A DNA stretch of 64,000 nucleotides from Burkholderiales bacterium (GTDB taxonomy: Bacteria; Pseudomonadota; Gammaproteobacteria; Burkholderiales; Casimicrobiaceae): the NCBI GenBank assembly GCA_015075645.1, contig JABTUF010000006.1, positions 62,001 to 126,000 on the forward strand. Direction: 5' to 3'. The translations under genes and the position numbers were made by a program. Each line of letters opens with the position of its first letter. Positions within the stretch are counted from its first letter, which is position 1. Shown here one piece after another: positions 1 to 8,188 of the stretch. The notes beneath the pieces were generated by a model. It had not been told where the DNA came from. It worked only from the letters and a program-made list of their open reading frames with translations, and made no database searches.

Positions 1-1
1 A

Positions 2-2680
2 GCCTCCGACTTCGCCGACCGGCTGGGGCAGGCGAACAGCCCCGAGTGGAAGACCGTCGCGTTCGACGAGACCTCCGGCAAGCCGGTCGCGCCGCAGGGT
101 TCGATCGGCTACCGCTGGGGCGCTCAGGTCGAGAAGGACCTCGGCAAGTGGAACCTCGAGACGAAGGACGGCGCGAGCGGGGCCGAGGTGAGGCTCGCGC
201 TGTCGCTCCTCGAGGGCCGCGACGACGCGCTGCCGGTCGCGTTCCCCTACTTCGGCGGCACGCGGCACGAGCACTTCCCGGCGAACGACCAGGGCGGCGA
301 CGTCCTGGTGCGCAAGGTGCCGGTGCGCCGGCTCGCCACCGCCGACGGCGACGTCGTCGTGGCGACCGTGTTCGACCTCCTGTGCGCGAACTACGGCGTC
401 GACCGCGGCCTCTCCGACGGCAGCGCGAAGTCCTACGACGACGACGTCCCGTACACGCCGAAGTGGCAGGAGGCGATCACCGGGGTGAAGGCCGAACTCG
501 CGATCACCGTCGCGCGCGAGTTCGCGGAGACCGCGGAGAAGACCCGCGGTCGCGCGCAGATCATCATCGGCGCGGGCATGAACCACTGGTACCACCAGGA
601 CATGAACTACCGCGCCGTGATCAACATGGTCATGCTGTGCGGCTGCGTCGGCGTCTCGGGCGGCGGCTGGGCCCACTACGTCGGCCAGGAGAAGCTGCGG
701 CCGCAGACCGGCTGGCAGGTGCTCGCGTTCGCGACCGACTGGGTGCGTCCGCCGCGCCAGATGAACGGCACCTCGTTCTTCTACGTCCACTCCGATCAGT
801 GGCGCTACGAGAAGATCGACGTGGAGGGCCTGCTCTCGCCGCTCGCCGACCGCGCGCGCTACAGCGGCTCGATGATCGACTTCAACGTGCGGGCGGAGCG
901 GATGGGCTGGCTGCCCTCGGCGCCGCAGCTCGAGACGAATCCGCTCGACGTCGCCGCCGCGGCCGCGAAGGCCGGGCTCGCGCCCGCCGACTACGTGGCG
1001 AAATCGCTCGAGGACGGCACGATCAAGCTCTCCTGCGAGGACCCCGACAATCCGGTCAACTACCCGCGCAACCTCTTCCTGTGGCGGTCGAACCTTCTCG
1101 GTTCGTCCGGCAAGGGCCACGAGTATTTCCTGCGCCACCTGATGGGCGCGCAGCACAGCGTCCTCGGGCCGGACCTCGGTGAATCGGGCGGCGCGAAGCC
1201 GGAGGAAGTCGCGTGGCACGACAAGGCGCCGGAGGGCAAGCTCGACCTCCTCACCGTGCTCGACTTCCGCATGTCGACCACCTGCCTGTACGCGGACGTC
1301 GTGCTGCCGACGGCGACCTGGTACGAGAAGAACGACCTCAACACGACCGACATGCACCCGTTCATCCACCCGCTCTCCGCGGCGGTGGACCCGGCGTGGG
1401 AGGCGAGGAGCGACTGGGAGATCTACAAGGGCATCGCGAAGAAGTTTTCGGCGCTCTGCGAGGGACGGCTCGGCGTCGAGCAGGACGTCGTGCTGCAGCC
1501 GATCCTGCACGACACGCCCGGCGAGATCGCGCAGCCGCTCGACGTGGCCGACTGGAAGCGCGGCGAGTGCAAGCTCGTCCCCGGGCGCACCGCGCCGTCG
1601 ATCGTGGTCGTCGAGCGCGACTACCCCAACACCTACAAGCGCTACACCGCGCTCGGCCCGCTGGTCCGGAAGCTCGGCAACGGCGGCAAGGGCATCAGCT
1701 GGCCGATGGAGCGCGAGGTCGACGGCCTGGGCGCGCTCAACCACCGCGTCACCGAGGAGGGCGCGACGAAGGGCCTCCCGCGGATCGAGACCGACACCGA
1801 CGCCGCGGAGGCGATTCTGCTGCTCGCCCCGGAGACCAACGGCGAGGTCGCGGTCCGGGCCTGGGACGCGCTGTCGCGGCAGACCGGCCGGTCGCACCGC
1901 CACCTGGCCGAGACGCGCGAGGACGAGAAGATCCGCTACCGCGACATCCAGGCGCAGCCGCGCAAGATCATCACCTCGCCGACCTGGTCGGGCATCGAGA
2001 GCGAGCACGTCAGCTACACGGCGGGGTACACCAACGTCGAGGAGCTGATCCCCTGGCGCACGCTCACCGGACGCCAGCAGTTCTACCAGGACCATCGCTG
2101 GATGCGCGACTTCGGCGAGGCGCTGTGCGTCTACAAGCCGCCGGTCGACACCCGCAGCGTCGAGGCGGTGCGCAGCCGCACGCCCAACGGCAACGCGGAG
2201 ATCGTGCTCAACTTCATCACGCCGCACCAGAAGTGGGGCATCCACTCGACCTACACCGACAACCTGCTGATGCTGACGCTCTCGCGCGGCGGGCCGATCG
2301 TGTGGATCTCCGAGGTCGACGCGAGGAAGGCCGGCATCGTCGACAACGACTGGATCGAGCTCTACAACGCCAACGGTGCGCTGACCGCGCGCGCGGTCGT
2401 GAGCCAGCGCGTGCACGTCGGGATGTGCCTCATGTACCACGCGCAGGAGAAGATCGTGAACGTCCCGAAGTCCGAGGCGACCGGCCACCGCGGCGGCATC
2501 CACAACTCGGTGACCCGCACCGTGCTGAAGCCCACGCACATGATCGGCGGCTACGTGCAGCTCGCCTACGGGTTCAACTACTACGGCACCGTCGGCTCCA
2601 ACCGCGACGAGTTCGTGATCGTGCGCAAGATGGACAGGGCGGACTGGATGGACAGGCCGCTCGCGAAGGCCGGGGAGTGA
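2..2680 (+). CDS. narG: Respiratory nitrate reductase alpha subunit, 3' part (runs off the left edge)
   Basis: Catalytic molybdo-bis-MGD subunit of the membrane-bound, cytoplasm-facing nitrate reductase, which reduces nitrate to nitrite with quinol electrons passed through NarI and NarH. The frame is open from base 2 to the TGA at 2678-2680, giving about 892 residues of a protein normally near 1,220-1,250, so the N-terminal Fe-S region and first Mo-cofactor segment lie outside the window. NarG-type stretches are plain: IGYRWG and KWNLE near the left edge, MNHWYHQDMNYRAVINM around base 580-630, and the C-terminal dinucleotide-binding domain with HQKWGIHSTY and MIGGYVQLAYGFNYYG. NarH starts four bases after the stop. 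Identification is firm. Confidence 0.97.
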   Translation, partial: ASDFADRLGQANSPEWKTVAFDETSGKPVAPQGSIGYRWGAQVEKDLGKWNLETKDGASGAEVRLALSLLEGRDDALPVAFPYFGGTRHEHFPANDQGGDVLVRKVPVRRLATADGDVVVATVFDLLCANYGVDRGLSDGSAKSYDDDVPYTPKWQEAITGVKAELAITVAREFAETAEKTRGRAQIIIGAGMNHWYHQDMNYRAVINMVMLCGCVGVSGGGWAHYVGQEKLRPQTGWQVLAFATDWVRPPRQMNGTSFFYVHSDQWRYEKIDVEGLLSPLADRARYSGSMIDFNVRAERMGWLPSAPQLETNPLDVAAAAAKAGLAPADYVAKSLEDGTIKLSCEDPDNPVNYPRNLFLWRSNLLGSSGKGHEYFLRHLMGAQHSVLGPDLGESGGAKPEEVAWHDKAPEGKLDLLTVLDFRMSTTCLYADVVLPTATWYEKNDLNTTDMHPFIHPLSAAVDPAWEARSDWEIYKGIAKKFSALCEGRLGVEQDVVLQPILHDTPGEIAQPLDVADWKRGECKLVPGRTAPSIVVVERDYPNTYKRYTALGPLVRKLGNGGKGISWPMEREVDGLGALNHRVTEEGATKGLPRIETDTDAAEAILLLAPETNGEVAVRAWDALSRQTGRSHRHLAETREDEKIRYRDIQAQPRKIITSPTWSGIESEHVSYTAGYTNVEELIPWRTLTGRQQFYQDHRWMRDFGEALCVYKPPVDTRSVEAVRSRTPNGNAEIVLNFITPHQKWGIHSTYTDNLLMLTLSRGGPIVWISEVDARKAGIVDNDWIELYNANGALTARAVVSQRVHVGMCLMYHAQEKIVNVPKSEATGHRGGIHNSVTRTVLKPTHMIGGYVQLAYGFNYYGTVGSNRDEFVIVRKMDRADWMDRPLAKAGE

Positions 2681-2684
2681 CGTC

Positions 2685-4241
2685 ATGAAGATCCGTGCGC
2701 AGATCGCGATGGTGCTGAACCTCGACAAGTGCATCGGGTGCCACACCTGCTCGGTCACCTGCAAGAACGTGTGGACCTCGCGCGTCGGGATGGAGTACGC
2801 GTGGTTCAACAACGTCGAGACCAAGCCGGGCATCGGCTACCCGAAGGACTGGGAGAACCAGGAACGCTGGAAGGGCGGCTGGGAGCGCAAGGGGGGCGGC
2901 ATCCGGCTGAAGCAGGGCGGGAAGCTCGGGGTGCTGATGAAGATCTTCGCCAACCCGCACCTGCCGGAGATCGACGACTACTACGAGCCGTTCACCTACG
3001 ACTACGAGTTCATCCAGACCGCGCCGGAGATGCCGACGCCGCCGACCGCGCGCCCGATCTCGGTCATCACGCGGCAGCGGATGGACAAGATCGAGTGGGG
3101 CCCGAACTGGGAGGAGATCCTCGGCGGCGAGTTCGCCAAGCGCTCGCAGGACGTCAACTTCGCGGACATCCAGAAGGACATCTACGGCGAGTTCGAGAAC
3201 ACGTTCATGATGTACCTGCCGAGGCTGTGCGAGCACTGCCTCAACCCCGCGTGCGTCGCGTCGTGCCCGTCGGGCTCGATCTACAAGCGCGAGGAGGACG
3301 GCATCGTCCTCATCGACCAGGACAAGTGCCGCGGCTGGCGGATGTGCGTGTCGGGCTGCCCGTACAAGAAGATCTACTACAACTGGAACTCCGGCAAGGC
3401 GGAGAAGTGCATCTTCTGCTATCCGCGCATCGAGGCCGGCCAGCCGACCGTGTGCTCGGAGACCTGCGTGGGACGCATCCGCTACCTCGGCGTGATGCTC
3501 TACGACGCCGACCGCATCGAGAGCGCCGCCGCCGCGGAGAACCCGCAGGATCTCTACCAGGCGCAGCTCGACATCTTCCTCGACCCGCACGACCCGGAGG
3601 TGCAGGCGCGCGCCCGCGCCGACGGAGTGCCGGAGAACTGGCTCGAGGCCGCGCGCCGCTCGCCCGCCTACAAGATGGCGATCGACTGGAAGATCGCCTT
3701 CCCGCTGCATCCCGAGTACCGCACGCTGCCGATGGTGTGGTACGTGCCGCCGCTCTCGCCGATCACCTCGCGCGCGAACGCGGGCCAGGTCGGTCAGGCG
3801 GACGGGCTGCCCGACGTCCGCAGCCTGCGCATCCCGGTGCGCTACCTCGCCAACCTGCTGACGGCGGGGAAGGAGGAGCCGGTCGTCCTCGCGCTCGAGC
3901 GGATGCTCGCGATGCGGGCGTTCTACCGCGAACGCCAGCTCGAGCGCCGCGACGACCCCGCGCTGCTCGAGCGCGTCGGCATGAGCGTCGCCGAGGTCGA
4001 GGACATGCACCGCTACCTCGCGATCGCCAACTACGAGGACCGGTTCGTGATCCCGACCACGCACCGCGAGTACGCCGAGACCGCGTACTACCTGCGCGGC
4101 GAATGCGGCTTCAGCTTCGGCAACGGCTGCTCCGACGGCCAGAGCGGCGCGACGCTGTTCGGCGGCAAGATGGGCGGCAAGCGGGTGTTCCCGATCCGCG
4201 TGCGCGGCGAGGACGGCCACGAGAAGATCGCCGACTATTGA
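2685..4241 (+). CDS. narH: Respiratory nitrate reductase beta subunit
   Basis: Iron-sulfur electron-transfer subunit linking the NarI hemes to NarG; 518 residues, the usual length. Four cysteine clusters are visible: C16/C19/C22/C26, C182/C185/C190/C194, C215-RGW-RMC221/C225, and C242/C245 plus the later CSETC. The third cluster has Trp218 where a fourth cysteine would be, the known NarH signature of a [3Fe-4S] centre. The ATG is preceded by GGGGAG. It sits between narG and narJ in the conserved narGHJI order, and its TGA abuts the start of narJ. Confidence 0.98.
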   Translation: MKIRAQIAMVLNLDKCIGCHTCSVTCKNVWTSRVGMEYAWFNNVETKPGIGYPKDWENQERWKGGWERKGGGIRLKQGGKLGVLMKIFANPHLPEIDDYYEPFTYDYEFIQTAPEMPTPPTARPISVITRQRMDKIEWGPNWEEILGGEFAKRSQDVNFADIQKDIYGEFENTFMMYLPRLCEHCLNPACVASCPSGSIYKREEDGIVLIDQDKCRGWRMCVSGCPYKKIYYNWNSGKAEKCIFCYPRIEAGQPTVCSETCVGRIRYLGVMLYDADRIESAAAAENPQDLYQAQLDIFLDPHDPEVQARARADGVPENWLEAARRSPAYKMAIDWKIAFPLHPEYRTLPMVWYVPPLSPITSRANAGQVGQADGLPDVRSLRIPVRYLANLLTAGKEEPVVLALERMLAMRAFYRERQLERRDDPALLERVGMSVAEVEDMHRYLAIANYEDRFVIPTTHREYAETAYYLRGECGFSFGNGCSDGQSGATLFGGKMGGKRVFPIRVRGEDGHEKIADY

Positions 4242-4246
4242 CCGCC

Positions 4247-4924
4247 GTGAACGACCTGACCGCCCTGCGCGCGCTCTCCGCGCTCCTCACCTATCCGCGG
4301 CCGGAACTCGTCGCCGCGCTGCCCGAGATCGGCGCGGCGCTCGACGCTGCCCGCGCCATTCCCCGGGCCGCGCGCGAGCGGCTCGCGGCGCTGGTCGCGG
4401 AGATGCGCGCCACCGACGGCATCGAGCTCGAGGGCCGCTACGTCGACCTGTTCGATCGCGGCCGGGCCACGTCGCTCCACCTGTTCGAGCACGTGCACGG
4501 CGAGTCGCGCGATCGCGGCATGGCGATGGTCGAGCTGAAGGAGATCTACGCGAACGCCGGCTATGCCCTCGCCGGCGGCGAGCTGCCCGACTACCTGCCG
4601 GTGGTCCTCGAGTACCTGTCGTGCCGCGATCCCGCGGAGGCGCACGCGATGCTCGGCGACTGCGCGCACGTGCTCCGCGGCATCGGCGAGGCGCTGGTCC
4701 GGCGCGACAGTCCCTACGCGGCGGTGTTCGACGCGCTGCTCGCGTTCGTGCGCGAGCCCGGGCTCGACTGGAGCACGGCGCGCGCAACGCAGCCGCCGGA
4801 GCCGGAGCCGTCGTTCGACGAGGACTGGGCCGAACAGCCGGCCTTCGCTCCGGCGCCCCCGGGGCGCACCGGAGCGCCGGAATCCGCACCGATCCACTTC
4901 GTGCCGCGCAAGCCGGTGGCCTGA
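4247..4924 (+). CDS. narJ: Nitrate reductase assembly chaperone (delta subunit)
   Basis: System-specific chaperone that holds apo-NarGH until the molybdenum cofactor and Fe-S centres are inserted; not part of the final enzyme. The product is about 225 residues, all-helical, of the TorD/NarJ family, with typical stretches such as LLTYPRPEL near the N terminus, SLHLFEHVHGESRDRGMAM, and LPDYLPVVLEYLS. GTG at 4247 is preferred; a TTG at 4238 that overlaps the narH stop (TTGA) is an alternative and would add three residues. The C-terminal 50 residues are proline-rich and acidic, as is common in the family. Confidence 0.93.
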   Translation: MNDLTALRALSALLTYPRPELVAALPEIGAALDAARAIPRAARERLAALVAEMRATDGIELEGRYVDLFDRGRATSLHLFEHVHGESRDRGMAMVELKEIYANAGYALAGGELPDYLPVVLEYLSCRDPAEAHAMLGDCAHVLRGIGEALVRRDSPYAAVFDALLAFVREPGLDWSTARATQPPEPEPSFDEDWAEQPAFAPAPPGRTGAPESAPIHFVPRKPVA

Positions 4925-4986
4925 GAAGCCATGAACGCATCCTGCAACGCCGCGTTGCGCGCTGCCCACCCGCGAGGAACCCTCCG

Positions 4987-5721
4987 ATGACCGCGACCTC
5001 GTACCTCCACTCGTTCGTGTTCGGCATCTTCCCGTACATCGCGCTGGCGGTGTTCTTCCTCGGCAGCCTCGTGCGCTTCGACCGGGACCAGTACACCTGG
5101 AAGAGCGACTCGTCGCAGATCCTGCGGCGGCGCGAGCTGCGCTGGGGCTCGAACCTCTTCCACTTCGGGATCCTCGTGGTGTTCTTCGGCCACCTGTTCG
5201 GCTTCCTCGTCCCCGAGCCGATCGCCGACGTGTTCATGACGCCGACAGAGCACGCGCTGCTCGCGATCGTCGGCGGAGGCGTCGCCGGCGCCTGCGCCCT
5301 CGTCGGGCTGACGATGCTGATCCACCGCCGGCTGGCCGACCGCAGGATCCACGCGAACACCCGGACCTGGGACATCGCGATCCTCGCGCTCCTGTGGATC
5401 CAGCTCGTCCTCGGGCTGTGGACGATCTATTTCTCGGCCCGGCACCTCGACGGCGCCATGTTCCTGCAACTCGTCGCCTACGTGCAGGGCATCGTGATCT
5501 TCCGCGGCGGCAACGCCGAACTCCTCGTCGGTGTGCCCTGGGTCTACCAGGCGCACATCGCGCTCGGGCTCACGATCTTCCTCGTGTTCCCGTTCACGCG
5601 CATGGCGCACATCTGGAGCGGATTCGCGACCGTGGCCTATCTCTTCCGGCCGCCGCAGCTCGTCCGCACGCGCGGCCGCAATCCGCGCGAGAGCTTCCCG
5701 GCCCCGGCCGGCGACGAGTGA
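4987..5721 (+). CDS. narI: Respiratory nitrate reductase gamma subunit (cytochrome b)
   Basis: Membrane diheme cytochrome b that oxidises quinol on the periplasmic side and anchors NarGH. The 244-residue product has five hydrophobic segments. The heme ligands are recognisable by spacing: H59 and H69 in the second helix (10 apart) and H190 and H208 in the fifth (18 apart), the same spacing as the four ligands of E. coli NarI. The ATG at 4987 follows a GAGGAA ribosome site; a 62-base gap separates it from narJ. The stop overlaps the GTG of the next gene (GTGA), so the downstream foldase is probably translationally coupled. Confidence 0.97.
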   Translation: MTATSYLHSFVFGIFPYIALAVFFLGSLVRFDRDQYTWKSDSSQILRRRELRWGSNLFHFGILVVFFGHLFGFLVPEPIADVFMTPTEHALLAIVGGGVAGACALVGLTMLIHRRLADRRIHANTRTWDIAILALLWIQLVLGLWTIYFSARHLDGAMFLQLVAYVQGIVIFRGGNAELLVGVPWVYQAHIALGLTIFLVFPFTRMAHIWSGFATVAYLFRPPQLVRTRGRNPRESFPAPAGDE

Positions 5722-6464
5722 ACCCCGACCCGCCCGCGGCGGCCGCGACGGCGATCGCGATCAACGGCGTCGACGTCGACGTCGCCGGACATGCGACGCC
5801 GCAGGCGGCGGCGGCGCGCGAGTTGCTGCGGCAACGCGCGGTCGCGGCGGGTTCGCTGGCCGAAGGCGCCGCGTCGGAGGCGGTGGACGCCGCGATCGAG
5901 CGCCTGCTCGAACGCGAGGTGGCCACGCCCGAGCCGACCGAGGCGGAATGCCGTCGCCACTACGACGCCAACGCGAAGCGGTTCATGGCGGGCGAACTCG
6001 TCGCGGTGCGCCACATCCTGTTCCAGGTGGCGCCGGGCGTGCCCGTGAACGCGCTCCGTGCCCGGGCGGAGGCCACGCTCGCCGAAGTGCTGAAGGCGCC
6101 GGAACGCTTCGAGGCGCTCGCGCGCGAATGGTCGAACTGCCCGTCGGCGCAGCACGGCGGCAGTCTCGGGCAGATCCAGCGCGGCGAAACGGTCCCGGAG
6201 TTCGAGCAGGCGCTCTTCGACGGCGCCTGGACCGGGATCGGCGCCCAGCTGGTGAAGACGCGCTACGGCTTCCACATCGTCGCCGTCGACCATCGCGCGT
6301 CCGGCAGCCTGTTGCCGTTCGAGGCCGTGCGCGCCGCCATCGCCGATCGGCTGCGCGAACGCGTCCTGCGCCGCGCGCTCGAGCAGTACGTCCGCGTGCT
6401 CGCGGGGCAGGCCGACGTGCGCGGCGTCGACCTCGACGCCGTCGCGACACCGCTCGTCCAGTAG
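5718..6464 (+). CDS. PpiC-type (parvulin/NifM-like) peptidyl-prolyl isomerase
   Basis: A 248-residue protein whose C-terminal half is a parvulin rotamase domain: VRHILFQV opens it and the GGSLGQIQRGETVPEFEQALF segment (seen around bases 6160-6215) and the YGFHIVAVDHR end are diagnostic. The N-terminal 100 residues are helical, as in NifM-like chaperones; there is no signal peptide, so it is likely cytoplasmic. The start is a GTG overlapping the narI stop. Linked parvulins are a known companion of narGHJI in betaproteobacteria, and the position suggests a role in nitrate reductase maturation; that role is inferred. Confidence 0.88.
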   Translation: MNPDPPAAAATAIAINGVDVDVAGHATPQAAAARELLRQRAVAAGSLAEGAASEAVDAAIERLLEREVATPEPTEAECRRHYDANAKRFMAGELVAVRHILFQVAPGVPVNALRARAEATLAEVLKAPERFEALAREWSNCPSAQHGGSLGQIQRGETVPEFEQALFDGAWTGIGAQLVKTRYGFHIVAVDHRASGSLLPFEAVRAAIADRLRERVLRRALEQYVRVLAGQADVRGVDLDAVATPLVQ

Positions 6465-6473
6465 CACGCGCCG

Positions 6474-7520
6474 ATGGGCGCGCTGCGGCAGGGGGTGCGC
6501 GGTCTCTCGCCCGCCTACTTCGCGCTCGTCATGGCGACCGGCATCGTCTCGGTCGACGCGCACCTGCTCGGACTGCCGGTCGTCGCCGCTGCCCTGTTCC
6601 GGTTCAACATCGCCGCGTACCTCATCATCGGCGTGCTCGCCGTGCTGCGCGCGGCGTGGTTCCCGCGCGAACTGCTGCGCGATCTCGTCGACCACCAGCG
6701 CGGGCCCGGATTCTTCACCGGCGTGGCCGCGTCCGGCGTGCTCGGCAGCCAGTTCGTGCTGCTCGACGGGAACTACACGATCGCCGCCACGCTCTGGGTC
6801 GTCGCCCTCGCGCTCTGGGTCGGACTGACCTACACGGTGTTCACCGCGTTCACCGTCAAGGCGAAGAAGCCCCCGCTCGACGAGGGCATCTCCGGCGCGT
6901 GGCTCCTCGCCGTGGTCGCCACGCAGTCGGTCGCGGTGCTGAGCGCCTACCTCGCGGTGCACTGGGGCCATCCGTACCGGCTGGAACTCAACTTCCTGGC
7001 GCTGTCGACGTGGCTGTGGGGCGGGATGCTCTACATCTGGATGATGTCGCTCATCTTCTACCGCTACACGTTCTTCCGGCTCGCGCCGGGCGATCTCTCG
7101 CCGCCGTACTGGATCAACATGGGCGCGATGGCCATCTCGACGCTCGCCGGCTCGCTCCTGATCGTCAACGCGCCCGACGCGCCGTTCCTCGCGTCGCTCG
7201 CGCCGTTCATCAAGGGCTTCACCGTGTTCTACTGGGCGACCGGCACGTGGTGGATTCCGATGCTGATCCTGCTCGGCGTGTGGCGCCACCTCGTCGCCCG
7301 GTACCCGTTGCGCTACGACCCGCTGTACTGGGGCGCGGTGTTCCCGCTCGGGATGTACGCCGCATGCACGCACGTGATGGCGCATGCGCTCGACCTCGCG
7401 TTCCTCTACCCGTTCGTGCCGTGGTTCGCCGGCGTGGCGTTCGTCGCCTGGGCGGTCACCTTCTGGGGCCTCGTCTCGACGCTCGTCCGCGCGTTCCGGG
7501 CGCGCGGCCCCGGCACGTGA
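6474..7520 (+). CDS. TDT/SLAC1-family anion transporter
   Basis: Polytopic membrane protein of 348 residues with about ten hydrophobic helices. The N-terminal segment LSPAYFALVMATGIVSVDAH is the opening helix of the tellurite-resistance/dicarboxylate transporter family, which includes TehA and the plant anion channel SLAC1. It begins nine bases after the foldase stop, so it is almost certainly the last gene of the nar operon. Family members carry dicarboxylates or conduct small anions including nitrate. Placement in a nitrate-respiration operon makes nitrate or nitrite movement an attractive, unproven guess. Confidence 0.85.
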   Translation: MGALRQGVRGLSPAYFALVMATGIVSVDAHLLGLPVVAAALFRFNIAAYLIIGVLAVLRAAWFPRELLRDLVDHQRGPGFFTGVAASGVLGSQFVLLDGNYTIAATLWVVALALWVGLTYTVFTAFTVKAKKPPLDEGISGAWLLAVVATQSVAVLSAYLAVHWGHPYRLELNFLALSTWLWGGMLYIWMMSLIFYRYTFFRLAPGDLSPPYWINMGAMAISTLAGSLLIVNAPDAPFLASLAPFIKGFTVFYWATGTWWIPMLILLGVWRHLVARYPLRYDPLYWGAVFPLGMYAACTHVMAHALDLAFLYPFVPWFAGVAFVAWAVTFWGLVSTLVRAFRARGPGT

Positions 7521-7588
7521 GCGCCGCGCGCGCCCGGCCGGCGGATGCGAGGCGCGGTTGCGCGCGCCGCGGCCGACGTGCTACATTG

Positions 7589-7611
7589 AACATGCATTCT
7601 GTATGTATCTT
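7589..7611 (+). promoter_or_regulatory. NsrR-like operator overlapping a promoter
   Basis: A 23-bp imperfect palindrome with arms AACATGCATTC and GTATGTATCTT around a central T. The left arm matches 9 of 11 bases of the proteobacterial NsrR half-site AAGATGCATTT, and the right arm (reverse complement AAGATACATAC) matches 8 of 11. A possible -35 TTGAAC (7586-7591) and AT-rich -10 bases (TATCTT/TATGTT, 7606-7616) lie inside or against it, the arrangement expected of a repressor site. The downstream genes encode a cytochrome c'-like protein and NnrS, both typical of the NO-stress regulon. No nsrR gene is in the window. Confidence 0.6.
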
Positions 7612-7717
7612 ATGTTGATCGCCCGGCAGGCGACGCGCGGGGCGCGAGTCCGCGCCTCGGCCGTCGCCTCCCCGCCTCGCGCGGGCGGGATCCTGTCCTT
7701 CCGATCGAGGTGACCCG

Positions 7718-8188
7718 ATGACGAACCGCATCACCTACTCGATCATCGCGGTGCTGCTCGCGGCCGTGGCGGCGATGGCCTGGAAGTTCCTCGTCGCCGG
7801 CTCGACGCTCCCGGCCGACGACGGCCGGGTCGCGATCGTCCTCGATCCGGGCGAGCGCGCGTTCGTCCTCGCGGAGATGCGCGGGTTCGTCGCCGGCCTG
7901 GAGCGCATCTCCGACGCGCTGGCGCGCGACGACATGAAGGGCGTCGCCGACGCCGCGCGTCCGTTGGGCGCCGGACGTACCCACGACGTGCCGATGGCAC
8001 TGATGGGCAAGCTGCCGCTCGAATTCAAGACGCTCGCCCTCGCCACGCATCGTTCGTTCGACACACTCGCGGCGGACGCCGAGGCGGGCGGGACCCCGAA
8101 GCAGGCGCTCTCGCAACTGGCCGGGACGCTGCAGCAGTGCGTCGCATGCCACGCCACCTACCAGTTCACGACGCCGAAGGGCGTGTGA
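7718..8188 (+). CDS. Cytochrome c'-like c-type cytochrome, membrane-anchored
   Basis: A 156-residue protein with one N-terminal hydrophobic segment (residues 6-25) and a single heme-attachment motif CVACH near the C terminus (C141, C144, H145). A heme site at the far C terminus of a roughly 130-residue helical domain is the layout of cytochrome c'/c-556, which bind NO or act as small electron carriers. The segment before the globular part shows no clear cleavage site, so it may stay tethered and face the periplasm. It is first in a two-gene unit behind the NsrR-like operator and overlaps nnrS by four bases. NO binding or scavenging is inferred from family and context. Confidence 0.78.
   Translation: MTNRITYSIIAVLLAAVAAMAWKFLVAGSTLPADDGRVAIVLDPGERAFVLAEMRGFVAGLERISDALARDDMKGVADAARPLGAGRTHDVPMALMGKLPLEFKTLALATHRSFDTLAADAEAGGTPKQALSQLAGTLQQCVACHATYQFTTPKGV

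Noticed and set aside
4238..4246. TTG start of narJ overlapping the narH stop
   Set aside because: Possible, but GTG 4247 is the stronger start codon and gives a product of normal length; kept only as an alternative.
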